A stretch of 64,000 bases of DNA from Pseudomonas sp. Root562 (GTDB lineage: Bacteria > Pseudomonadota > Gammaproteobacteria > Pseudomonadales > Pseudomonadaceae). Location of the stretch: assembly GCF_001427125.1 (NCBI RefSeq), contig NZ_LMGK01000025.1, forward strand, positions 170,387-234,386, in the 5' to 3' direction. Under the pieces are notes generated by a model. The model ran no database searches and was not told where the DNA came from. It worked only from the letters and a program-made list of their open reading frames with translations. Of this stretch, positions 33,911-43,238 are shown piece by piece (position 1 is the first letter of the stretch; every line of letters begins with the position of its first letter). The translations under genes and the position numbers were made by a program.

Positions 33911-33941
33911 GAAAAAAAACGCGCCGGGTGAGCGGCGCGTT
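33911..33941 (-). terminator. Rho-independent terminator after bolA
   Basis: On the minus strand, stem AACGCGCCG/CGGCGCGTT (33918-33941, six-base loop) is followed by a run of eight T (33912-33919 on the plus strand is A). It separates bolA from trhO. Confidence 0.85.
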
Positions 33942-33980
33942 GGGCATTCTAACAAAAAACCGTGCTGTTTAGGACGACGA

Positions 33981-34113
33981 TGTGGCGAAGGAGCTTGCTC
34001 CTGCTCGGCTGCGAAGCAGTCGTAATGCTGGCGACTGCACTCTTTCAGACAAAACGCCGTTGCAGGTTCCGGGACTGCTTCGCAGTCCAGCGGGAGCAAG
34101 CTCCCTCGCCACA
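33981..34113. repeat. Palindromic intergenic repeat (GTGGCGAGGGAGC type)
   Basis: The same organisation as the copy at 20538: outer arms TGTGGCGAAGGAGCTTGCTC and GGGAGCAAGCTCCCTCGCCA, inner arms around CTGCGAAGCAGT and ACTGCTTCGCAG. It lies between bolA and its terminator. Confidence 0.85.
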
Positions 34114-34131
34114 GTTCTTCAGCCCATCACA

Positions 34132-34428
34132 TCAATGGCTGCCGCCAGCACAGGTCGGCGAGGCCGGCGCCGCGTCGATCTGTGCCCATTCTTCAGGCGT
34201 GTAGGTATGCAGCGCCAACGCATGGAACTCGCCCATCAGCTCGCCGAGCGTGCCGTAGACTTTCTGGTGGCGCTTGACCCGGTTCAGCCCTTCGAATTGC
34301 TGGCTGACAACTACAGCCTTGAAGTGCGTCTGTAACCCGCGACTGTGCATGTGGCTTTCATCGAGCACCTGCAGATGCTGGGGCTGAAGCAGTCCCAACG
34401 TCGATTCGATGCGTTGTTGCATGGTCAT
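34132..34428 (-). CDS. bolA: BolA family protein
   Basis: A 98-residue BolA-like protein; the family binds Fe-S clusters with monothiol glutaredoxins and affects cell shape and stress responses. The class II KH-like core is visible (DESHMHSRG, then HFKAVVVSQQFEG and VKRHQKVYGTL), with the signature histidines. A short C-terminal extension with one cysteine (SPTCAGGSH) is less common. The start at 34428 has GGAG eight bases upstream. It follows the DUF2059 gene by 12 bases in the same direction. Confidence 0.92.
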   Translation of the reverse strand: MTMQQRIESTLGLLQPQHLQVLDESHMHSRGLQTHFKAVVVSQQFEGLNRVKRHQKVYGTLGELMGEFHALALHTYTPEEWAQIDAAPASPTCAGGSH

Positions 34429-34440
34429 ACAGAACTCCGC

Positions 34441-34965
34441 TTAAGGCTTGGCCTTGGCTGGCGCAGCGGCGCCTTTGGGCTCCAGCTCGGCAGTCATGTC
34501 GGCCAGCAGTTTGTTGACGACAGGTACCGCGCTTTCCAGCTTGGCCTGGGTCATCTGGGCCGATTGCTGGGTCAGTTGCGGCATTTTTTCCAGGACTTTC
34601 TTGCCCAATGGCGATTTGTAGAAGGCCACCAGGTCCTTGAGTTCCGACTCAGTGAAGTTGGTGGTGTAGAGCTTGACCATGTCCGGCTTCAGCTTGTTCC
34701 AGCCAATGGCCTGGTCCAGGGCGGCGTTGGCCTTGGCCTGGTAGGTTTCCAGTACCGCTTTTTTCGAGTCCGGGGCTTTGGTTTGCTGGAAGCGTTGAGC
34801 AAACATTTGCTGCACTTGCATGTACACCGGAGTGCCCAATTTGTCAGCATGCGCCAGGGTCAGGAAGGCCTCGGCACTGGCGTTGTGGCTGGCGGTGTCG
34901 GCAAAAACCTGGCCGCTGGCACAAACCAATGCAACCGCGGTACAGATGGCACGAAGACGAGTCAT
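34441..34965 (-). CDS. Periplasmic DUF2059 protein
   Basis: A 174-residue protein with a Sec signal peptide (cleavage probably after VFA, residue 22) and a helical DUF2059 domain, recognisable by LYTTNFTESELKDLVAFYKSPLGKK-type residues around 105-130. The C-terminal tail is rich in Ala, Pro and Lys. Molecular function is unknown. It lies next to bolA and divergent from fumC, a neighbourhood conserved in Pseudomonas as I recall it (PA0854-PA0857). Confidence 0.85.
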   Translation of the reverse strand: MTRLRAICTAVALVCASGQVFADTASHNASAEAFLTLAHADKLGTPVYMQVQQMFAQRFQQTKAPDSKKAVLETYQAKANAALDQAIGWNKLKPDMVKLYTTNFTESELKDLVAFYKSPLGKKVLEKMPQLTQQSAQMTQAKLESAVPVVNKLLADMTAELEPKGAAAPAKAKP

Positions 34966-35157
34966 CGAGTTTCCTTTTCTAGCAGGCGAGGTAAAACCCC
35001 AAGGACGTCCATTCTGCGCCTAAAAAACGCTGTCACTCAACCCCAAGCCTTGTCGCGCCTGATTTAGAGGGGTTCAATGGTTGCAAGCGAGACAGATGGA
35101 ACCCCGGCCGGCGATCACGGCCTAAACTGCGCAATCAGACTTACAGGAGTGTGACCG

Positions 35158-36552
<1,395 letters not shown>

Positions 36553-36575
36553 GATTGGTAGCGCCTGCAAGTCCG

Positions 36576-36669
36576 TCATCGCGGGCAAGCCTGCTCCCAC
36601 AGGGTTTTGTGTCGTTCACTGATATTGTGATCGCCTTGATCCTGTGGGAGCGTGGCTTGCCCGCGATGA
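36576..36669. repeat. REP pair (GTGGGAGC family)
   Basis: An imperfect inverted pair, TCATCGCGGGCAAGCCTGCT... (36576-36603) with the complementary arm at 36641-36669, between the convergent fumC and DMT transporter genes. Confidence 0.8.
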
Positions 36670-36682
36670 ACGATAACGCGGT

Positions 36683-37642
36683 CTAACCGGCCGCCATCCG
36701 CATTTTCCGCGCCTTCAGCCCGGCAATCAACGAAGGCCCCAACGCCACCAGCGCCGAACCCAGCACGACCAATACCGCCCCGCCATACCCCAGACCATTG
36801 ATGGTCTCGGCATGCACATAGTCCGGCCACCACCAGGCGGCCAGGGCAACCGCCGCAAACGTCACCAACGGTGTAATCGCCAGCGTGGCACTGACCCGCG
36901 ATGCTTCCCAATGCGCCAGTGCTTCGGCAAACGCGCCGTAGGCAATCAGGGTGTTCATGCAGCATGCCAGCAGCAACCAGCCTTGCAACGGGCTCAATTG
37001 CAGTGCTTCGAGTGGATGCACCCACGGCGTCAGCAACAGCCCGCAAAACAGATAGATCACCATCATCACCTGCAACGAATTCCACACCGTCAGCAATTGC
37101 TTTTGGCCCAGGGCATAAAAGGTCCAGACCGTGGACGCCAACAGCACCAGCAACACACCGGCGGTGTAATCGCTCAGCGACGTGAGCAACTCAGAGAGAC
37201 GCTGATTGAAAAACAGCACGAAGCCAATCAGCAGCACGAGCAAGCCAATGCCCTGCCCCAGGCTGAAACGCTCCTTGAAGACAAACAGGCTGGCGATCAA
37301 CAACATGATCGGCCCCATCTGCACCACCAGTTGCGCGGTGCCGGGGCTGAGCAGGTTGAGCCCCATCAGATACAGCACGTAGTTGCCCACCAGCCCCAGT
37401 ACCGCCATCAACACCAGCCAGCCGCCGCGTGGCCCGAGCACTTTGCGGCTCGGCAGGCGTTTGGTGGCCGCCAGATACAGGAACAGGCAGCTGCCGGACA
37501 CCATCAAGCGAAACCAGGTGACCGTCACCGGGTCCATCACCAGCAAGACCTGCTTGAGTTTGATGGGAAGGATTCCCCACAGCAACGCAGTCAGCAGGGC
37601 CAGAAACAAACCGTAGACCCAGCGACCCGATGAAATGTGCAT
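36683..37642 (-). CDS. DMT (EamA) family transporter
   Basis: About ten transmembrane helices in two EamA repeats, the drug/metabolite transporter fold, 319 residues from ATG 37642 (MHISSGRWVYG). A longer frame opens eight codons upstream. Repeat one contains the PIKLKQVLLVMDPVTVTWFR segment and repeat two the VWTFYALGQKQLL segment. The substrate cannot be read from sequence; relatives export amino acids or metabolites. It is convergent with fumC across a REP pair. Confidence 0.88.
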   Translation of the reverse strand: MHISSGRWVYGLFLALLTALLWGILPIKLKQVLLVMDPVTVTWFRLMVSGSCLFLYLAATKRLPSRKVLGPRGGWLVLMAVLGLVGNYVLYLMGLNLLSPGTAQLVVQMGPIMLLIASLFVFKERFSLGQGIGLLVLLIGFVLFFNQRLSELLTSLSDYTAGVLLVLLASTVWTFYALGQKQLLTVWNSLQVMMVIYLFCGLLLTPWVHPLEALQLSPLQGWLLLACCMNTLIAYGAFAEALAHWEASRVSATLAITPLVTFAAVALAAWWWPDYVHAETINGLGYGGAVLVVLGSALVALGPSLIAGLKARKMRMAAG

Positions 37643-37848
37643 GCAAACCCCGAAACCCGATGACAAGTAACCGGCATTCTAGGCGCACCGGCGCGCAGTA
37701 CACAGGCACAGTTGGCGTCTGGCCGCGAATGAAACTGTGCAGGTCGCAACGCTTGATTGACGAACTGCCGCTGATCGGATCGATAGGCGCCGCAAGTGGT
37801 TCTTGCATAAGCTGATTGGATCCACAGGACACTTTCAGGAGATTCGCC

Positions 37849-38043
37849 ATGTATGGCATGCGCGCCCAGGACAACGCTCCCGGCCTGCACTTTCGCAGTG
37901 ATCGGTTATGTCGAGTGAATGGGGAGTTGTATTTCAGCACCCGGGAAAACACCCTCGAGGGGCCATTTGCCAATGTCGAGGCGGCTGCGCGGGAGATTCA
38001 TGCTTATATAGAGCGGATGAAAAATATGGCGACGAATGGATAA
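37849..38043 (+). CDS. Small DUF6316-like protein
   Basis: A 64-residue protein from ATG 37849, which has AGGAG seven bases upstream; the frame is open 11 codons further back but without a ribosome-binding site. The sequence GLHFRSDRLCRVNGELYF then STRENTLEGPF is a small conserved protein I recall from many pseudomonads as DUF6316. No membrane segment or signal. Function unknown. Divergent from the DMT gene and followed by a REP pair. Confidence 0.7.
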   Translation: MYGMRAQDNAPGLHFRSDRLCRVNGELYFSTRENTLEGPFANVEAAAREIHAYIERMKNMATNG

Positions 38044-38057
38044 ACCGAGTCGCCTTC

Positions 38058-38129
38058 ATCGCCAGCAGGCTAGCTCCCACAGGATCTGTGTCGCCCATCA
38101 GATCCTGTGGGAGCTAGCCTGCTGGCGAT
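38058..38129. repeat. Perfect 31-bp REP inverted pair
   Basis: 38058-38088 and 38099-38129 are exact reverse complements over 31 bases, with a ten-base loop; core GGCTAGCTCCCACAGGATC. The position between convergent genes means it could also stop transcription. Confidence 0.88.
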
Positions 38130-38163
38130 AGCTATTTAACAGTCATGACAAAATCCGAGGCGT

Positions 38164-39348
38164 TTACCGAACCGCCTCAAACAACCCGGTCGCCCCCATC
38201 CCGCCACCCACGCACATGGTCACCACGCCGTAACGCAGATTGCGCCGCTGCAACTCGCGAACGATGTGCCCGACCTGACGCGAACCGGTCATGCCAAACG
38301 GGTGGCCGATGGAGATTGAGCCGCCGTTGACGTTGTACTTGTCGTTCTCGATCTCCAGCCGATTGCGCGCGTAAAGGCATTGCGAGGCAAACGCTTCGTT
38401 GAGTTCCCACAGGTCAATGTCGGCCATCTGCAAGCCCTTGGCCTTGAGCAGTTTCGGCACCGAAAACACCGGGCCGATGCCCATTTCATCCGGTTCGCAG
38501 CCGGCCACGGCGAATCCTCGGAAAAACGCTTTTGGCTTCAAGCCAAGCGCCAGGGCTTTCTCCAGGCTCATCACCAACGTCATGGACGCGCCGTCCGACA
38601 ATTGCGACGAGTTGCCCGCCGTCACCGAACCATCTTCAGCGAAAACCGGATTCAATCCGGCCAGGCTTTGCAGCGTAGTGTCGGGACGGTTGCAGTCATC
38701 GCGGTCGACGACACCGTCGAGAATCTGCACCTGCCCGGTGGCTTTGTCTTCAACGCGATACTTCACCGCCATCGGCACGATTTCATCATCGAACAACCCG
38801 GCAGCCTGTGCCTGGGCGGTGCGTTGCTGACTTTGCAGGGCGTACAGATCCTGCTCTTCACGGCTGACGTTGTAGCGGCGGGCGACGATTTCGGCGGTCT
38901 GGCCCATCGGGAAATAAATACCCGGCACCTGTTCCTTGAGCAGCGGGTTGATCAGGTTATCGGTGTTGACGCTTTTCATGGTCAGGCTGATCGACTCGAC
39001 CCCACCGGCGACGATGATGTCGCTGCAACCGGAAGCGATCTGGTTGGCAGCGATGGCAATCGCCTGCAAGCCTGACGAGCAGAAGCGATTCAAGGTCATG
39101 CCGGCGGTACCGATGCCCAGACGCGACAACACCGCGACGTTGCGCCCGATGTTGTAACCCTGGGCGCCTTCATTGGAGCCGGCGCCGACGATGCAATCCT
39201 CGACGCTGGCCGGGTCGATGCCGGTGCGTGCCAGCAAGGCATTGACGCAGTGCGCTGCCATGTCGTCCGGACGGGTCTGGTTGAACTTGCCGCGAAAGGA
39301 TTTGGCCAGGCCGGTCCGCACGCTGTCGACGATCACCACTTCACGCAT
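38164..39348 (-). CDS. Acetyl-CoA C-acyltransferase (thiolase)
   Basis: A thiolase of 394 residues that would cleave 3-ketoacyl-CoA or condense acyl-CoAs. Three catalytic regions are intact: the nucleophilic cysteine in LNRFCSSGLQA (about residue 88), the histidine in GGSISIGHPFGMTG, and the second cysteine in TMCVGGGMGATG. It does not sit with a fadB-type partner, so it is not an obvious fadA; a role in degrading specific acids or as a degradative thiolase is possible. It appears monocistronic between a REP pair and the polyphosphate gene. Confidence 0.93.
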   Translation of the reverse strand: MREVVIVDSVRTGLAKSFRGKFNQTRPDDMAAHCVNALLARTGIDPASVEDCIVGAGSNEGAQGYNIGRNVAVLSRLGIGTAGMTLNRFCSSGLQAIAIAANQIASGCSDIIVAGGVESISLTMKSVNTDNLINPLLKEQVPGIYFPMGQTAEIVARRYNVSREEQDLYALQSQQRTAQAQAAGLFDDEIVPMAVKYRVEDKATGQVQILDGVVDRDDCNRPDTTLQSLAGLNPVFAEDGSVTAGNSSQLSDGASMTLVMSLEKALALGLKPKAFFRGFAVAGCEPDEMGIGPVFSVPKLLKAKGLQMADIDLWELNEAFASQCLYARNRLEIENDKYNVNGGSISIGHPFGMTGSRQVGHIVRELQRRNLRYGVVTMCVGGGMGATGLFEAVR

Positions 39349-39451
39349 GGCATTACCTCATTGTTGTTGTCGGTTGAGAGTGGCCCGAGCATAAGCCCAC
39401 CCAATTACCAACCGCGACAATCATTCACCCCGCGTATGCGCAACCATCGCC

Positions 39452-40975
39452 TCACTTCTTGCCCTTGTTGGTCTTCCTGGCGTGTTTATCGGATTTCCTG
39501 AACGCGTCTTCCAGTGCCTGATTGATCGTGCGCAACACCTTGACCCGTGCCCAGCGCTTGTCGTTGGCTTCAATCAACGTCCACGGCGAGATTTCGGTGC
39601 TGGTGCGGTCGACCATGTCGCCGACAGCGGCGCGATAGTCGTCCCACTTTTCCCGATTGCGCCAGTCATCCTCGGTGATCTTGAAACGCTTGAAAGGAAT
39701 TTCTTCGCGCTCCTGAAAGCGTTCCATTTGAGTCTGTTTGTCGATGGCCAGCCAGAACTTGACGACGACCACCCCGGCATCGCCAATCTGTTCTTCGAAA
39801 TCGTTGATTTCACTGTAGGCGCGCAACCAGTCCGCCGGGCTGCAAAAACCCTCGATACGTTCCACCAGCACCCGGCCATACCATGAGCGGTCGAACACGG
39901 TGAATTTGCCCCGTGCCGGCAGGTGTCGCCAGAAGCGCCACAGGTATGGCTGTGCACGCTCTTCTTCAGTGGGCGCGGCAATCGGCACGATGTTGTATTG
40001 ACGTGGATCGAGCGCCGCCGCCACTCGCCTGATCGCCCCGCCCTTGCCCGCTGCGTCGTTGCCTTCGAACACCGCGACCAGGGCGTGCCGGCGCATGCGT
40101 TTGTCCCGCATCAACCCGGAAAGCCGCGCCTGCTCGGTCACCAACTGTTCCTCGTAATCATCTTTTTCCAGGTGCAGGGTCAGGTCCAGGCTGTCGAGCA
40201 GGTTGACTTGATCGACACTGGGCAACACCGGCGCAGCGCTGACTTTGTCCGGATGGATCTGCGGCCGCTGCAAGGCACCTCGCAGGCTTTCGAGCAGAAT
40301 CTTGCCCACTACCAGGCTGCGATAGCGTGCATCCATACCAGCGATGACGTGCCACGGCGCATAGTCACGGCTGGTGCGACGCAGGACACGCTCACCGAAC
40401 TTGACGAAACGGTCGTAGGTCTGCGATTGCTGCCAGTCCAGTGGGCTGATGCGCCAACTGTGCAAGGGATCGTCGGCCAACGCCTTGAGGCGCGCCTTCA
40501 TCTGTTTCTTGGAGAGGTGGAACCAGAATTTGACGATCACTGCGCCTTCATCGCAGAGCATCTTTTCCAGGCGCTCGGCGCCATTGATGGCTTGATCCAG
40601 GCGCGGGTCCTTGAACTCGCCATGTACCCTGCCCTGCAGCATCTGGCTGTACCAATTGCCGAAGAAAACCCCCATGCGCCCCTTGGCCGGCAGCATCCGC
40701 CAATAGCGCCACGCCGGGGGCCGTGCCAGTTCTTCATCGGTTTGCTGATCGAACGTGCGGACCTCGATCAAGCGCGGGTCCATCCACTCGTTGAGCAATT
40801 TGACCGTCTCGCCCTTACCGGCGCCTTCGATGCCGTTGATCAGGATGATCACCGGAAAACGTTTTTGCTGCTGAAGCTCGAATTGCGCTTCGAGCAAGGC
40901 TTCGCGCAGCGCCGGCACTTCGGCGTCGTAGGTTTCTTTGTCGATGGCGTGGTCGATTTCAGCGGATTCGAACAT
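39452..40975 (-). CDS. pap: Polyphosphate:AMP phosphotransferase (tandem PPK2)
   Basis: Two PPK2 domains in tandem, the arrangement of class II PPK2 enzymes that use polyphosphate to convert AMP to ADP. Walker A motifs are at NGIEGAGKGET (about residue 50) and EGNDAAGKGGA (about 305). Paired lid/Walker B-like features are ARPPAWRYWRMLP and RAQPYLWRFWRHLP, and FDRSWYGRVLVER. The start is ATG 40975 with AAGGGAG upstream, giving 507 residues; the longer frame runs through a palindromic repeat. The C-terminus is very lysine-rich. It matches the gene I know as PA3455. Confidence 0.92.
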   Translation of the reverse strand: MFESAEIDHAIDKETYDAEVPALREALLEAQFELQQQKRFPVIILINGIEGAGKGETVKLLNEWMDPRLIEVRTFDQQTDEELARPPAWRYWRMLPAKGRMGVFFGNWYSQMLQGRVHGEFKDPRLDQAINGAERLEKMLCDEGAVIVKFWFHLSKKQMKARLKALADDPLHSWRISPLDWQQSQTYDRFVKFGERVLRRTSRDYAPWHVIAGMDARYRSLVVGKILLESLRGALQRPQIHPDKVSAAPVLPSVDQVNLLDSLDLTLHLEKDDYEEQLVTEQARLSGLMRDKRMRRHALVAVFEGNDAAGKGGAIRRVAAALDPRQYNIVPIAAPTEEERAQPYLWRFWRHLPARGKFTVFDRSWYGRVLVERIEGFCSPADWLRAYSEINDFEEQIGDAGVVVVKFWLAIDKQTQMERFQEREEIPFKRFKITEDDWRNREKWDDYRAAVGDMVDRTSTEISPWTLIEANDKRWARVKVLRTINQALEDAFRKSDKHARKTNKGKK

Positions 40976-41062
40976 GAACGGCTCCCTTGCAGATTTGAGC
41001 AAGACTAGCGGATGGACCTCTCTTGCGTGAGACAAATCCAATTTTCGCAGCCGCGAGAAACC

Positions 41063-41191
41063 TGTGGCGAGGGAGCTTGCTTGCGCTGGACAGCGAAGCA
41101 GCCGCCAAAAACATTGGCGGCTGCTTCGCACCCGAGCGGGAGCAAGCTCCCTCGCCACAAAGGCGTAGCAAGCTCCCTCGCCACAAAGGCG
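41063..41191. repeat. Palindromic repeat with a tandemly duplicated end
   Basis: The GTGGCGAGGGAGC-type element at 41063-41159, with an inner inverted pair around GCGAAGCAGCCGCCAA / TTGGCGGCTGCTTCGC. Its right end is duplicated: a 25-base unit beginning AGCAAGCTCCCTCGCC occurs at 41141-41165 and again at 41167-41191. Confidence 0.85.
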
Positions 41192-41250
41192 GATCAAGCG
41201 CCACGCCCGTGATCGGCTAGAATGGCCACCTTGCCGTTGCCGAGCCTGCC

Positions 41251-43233
41251 ATGAAACCTGTATTGCCCCACGCCCAGCTCGACTGGGATGATCAAGGTCG
41301 TCCGTATTCGCGTGTGTTCGACGATGTGTATTTCTCCGATCAGTCGGGGCTGGACGAAACCCGCTACGTGTTCATCGAACAGAATCGTCTGGCAGAACGT
41401 TTTGCCGCGTTGCCACCCGGTGGCCGGTTGGTGATTGGCGAAACGGGGTTTGGTACCGGGCTGAATTTTCTCTGTGCCTGGCAGGTGTTCGAGCAACATG
41501 CGGCGCCCGATGCGCGGCTGCATTTTGTCAGCGTCGAAAAATATCCATTGAGCCTCGCCGACCTGCAACGCGCCCTGGCACTGTGGCCGCAGCTCAAGGT
41601 ATTTGCCGATCAACTGCTGGCGCAGTACGTGGCCATCCATCAAGGCTTTCAGCGCCTGACACTGGCCAACGGCCGGGTCACGCTGACCTTGCTGATCGGC
41701 GATGCACTGGAGCAACTGCCGCAACTGGACGGGCCAATCGACGCCTGGTTTCTCGACGGTTTTGCCCCGGCGAAAAACCCTGACATGTGGACCGCCGAAC
41801 TGTTCGTCGAACTGGCACGACTGGCTGCTCCCGGCTCGACCATCAGTACCTTCACCAGTACCGGTTGGGTTCGGCGACTGCTGAACGCCGCGGGCTTCAA
41901 GATGAAACGCACGCCGGGCATCGGCCATAAATGGGAAATCCTGCGTGGAGAATTCCTCGGGTGGCCGCAGGAGGTTGCTGCGCCAATCCCGGCCAAACCC
42001 TGGTTTGCCCGCCCTGCACCGCTGACGGGTGAACGCCGGGCACTGGTGATCGGCGCCGGGCTGGCCGGTTGCGCCAGCGCCGCCAGTCTTGCAGCGCGAG
42101 GCTGGCAAGTGAGCGTGCTGGAGCGCCACGCCGACATTGCCCAGGAGGCCTCCGGCAATCCACAGGGTGTGCTTTACCTGAAGTTATCGGCGCACGGCAC
42201 CGCGCTGTCGCAAATGATCGTCAGCGGTTTCGGCTACACCCGACGACTGCTGGAGCACTTGCAACGTGGCACTGACTGGGACGATTGCGGCGTGCTGCAA
42301 CTGGCGTTCAATGCCAGGGAAGCCGAACGACAGGCGCAATTGGCCGAGGCGTTTCCCGCAGACCTGCTGCACCTGATCGATCAGCCCCAGGCCCAGGCGC
42401 TGGCGGGGATCGGTCTGGCGCACGGCGGCATGTACTTTCCCGAAGGTGGCTGGGTGCATCCTCCGGCGCTGTGCCAATCGCAGGTTGCACAGCACAACAT
42501 TCAAATACTGACACACCACGATGCCGTGCAACTGCGCAAGGTCGACGGCCAGTGGCAAGCGTGGGACGGCGAGCGATTGCTCGCCAGCGCCCCCGTGGTC
42601 GTGCTGGCCGGTGCCGCCGAGATTCAACGCTTCGCCGAAAGCGCAGAATTGCCGCTCAAACGCATTCGCGGGCAAATCACCCGCCTGGCGCAAACCCCGC
42701 AAAGCCAGGCCTTGAGCACGGTGGTATGTGCCGAAGGCTATGTCGCCCCCGCGCGCCATGGCGAACATACCCTCGGCGCCAGTTTCGATTTCAAGAGCGA
42801 CGACCTGACTCCGACCATCGCCGAACACCAGGGCAACCTGGCCATGCTCGAAGAGATTTCCCACGATCTGGTCACGCGACTGGAAGCCGACACGCTTGCC
42901 CCGGAAAGCCTCCAGGGTCGGGCGGCGTTTCGCTGCACCAGCCCCGACTACCTGCCGATTGTCGGCCCGTTGGCCGACAGTCAGGCTTTCGCCCAGGCCT
43001 ATGCGGCACTCGCCAAGGATGCCCGGCAAGTGCCGGACATCGAATGCCCATGGCTCGACGGCTTGTACGTCAACAGCGGTCACGGCTCACGTGGTTTGAT
43101 CACCGCGCCGCTGTCCGGCGAATTGCTCGCCGCCTGGCTGGATAACGAACCGCTGCCTCTACCCAGGGCGGTGGCCGAAGCCTGCCACCCGAACCGTTTT
43201 GCCTTGCGCCGATTGATTCGCGGCAAGGCCTGA
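41251..43233 (+). CDS. mnmC: Bifunctional tRNA mnm5s2U biosynthesis protein MnmC
   Basis: Completes the wobble modification mnm5s2U34. The C-terminal FAD domain removes the carboxymethyl group from cmnm5s2U, and the N-terminal SAM domain methylates the product. A 660-residue protein: SAM motif IGETGFGTGLNFLCAW near residue 65, the DGFAPAKNPDMW motif of the methyltransferase, then a Rossmann FAD motif VIGAGLAGCASAASLA at about 268. The C-terminal NSGHGSRGLITAPLSGE matches the DAO fold. Its stop is five bases from the convergent toxin stop. Confidence 0.97.
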   Translation: MKPVLPHAQLDWDDQGRPYSRVFDDVYFSDQSGLDETRYVFIEQNRLAERFAALPPGGRLVIGETGFGTGLNFLCAWQVFEQHAAPDARLHFVSVEKYPLSLADLQRALALWPQLKVFADQLLAQYVAIHQGFQRLTLANGRVTLTLLIGDALEQLPQLDGPIDAWFLDGFAPAKNPDMWTAELFVELARLAAPGSTISTFTSTGWVRRLLNAAGFKMKRTPGIGHKWEILRGEFLGWPQEVAAPIPAKPWFARPAPLTGERRALVIGAGLAGCASAASLAARGWQVSVLERHADIAQEASGNPQGVLYLKLSAHGTALSQMIVSGFGYTRRLLEHLQRGTDWDDCGVLQLAFNAREAERQAQLAEAFPADLLHLIDQPQAQALAGIGLAHGGMYFPEGGWVHPPALCQSQVAQHNIQILTHHDAVQLRKVDGQWQAWDGERLLASAPVVVLAGAAEIQRFAESAELPLKRIRGQITRLAQTPQSQALSTVVCAEGYVAPARHGEHTLGASFDFKSDDLTPTIAEHQGNLAMLEEISHDLVTRLEADTLAPESLQGRAAFRCTSPDYLPIVGPLADSQAFAQAYAALAKDARQVPDIECPWLDGLYVNSGHGSRGLITAPLSGELLAAWLDNEPLPLPRAVAEACHPNRFALRRLIRGKA

Positions 43234-43238
43234 GACGC

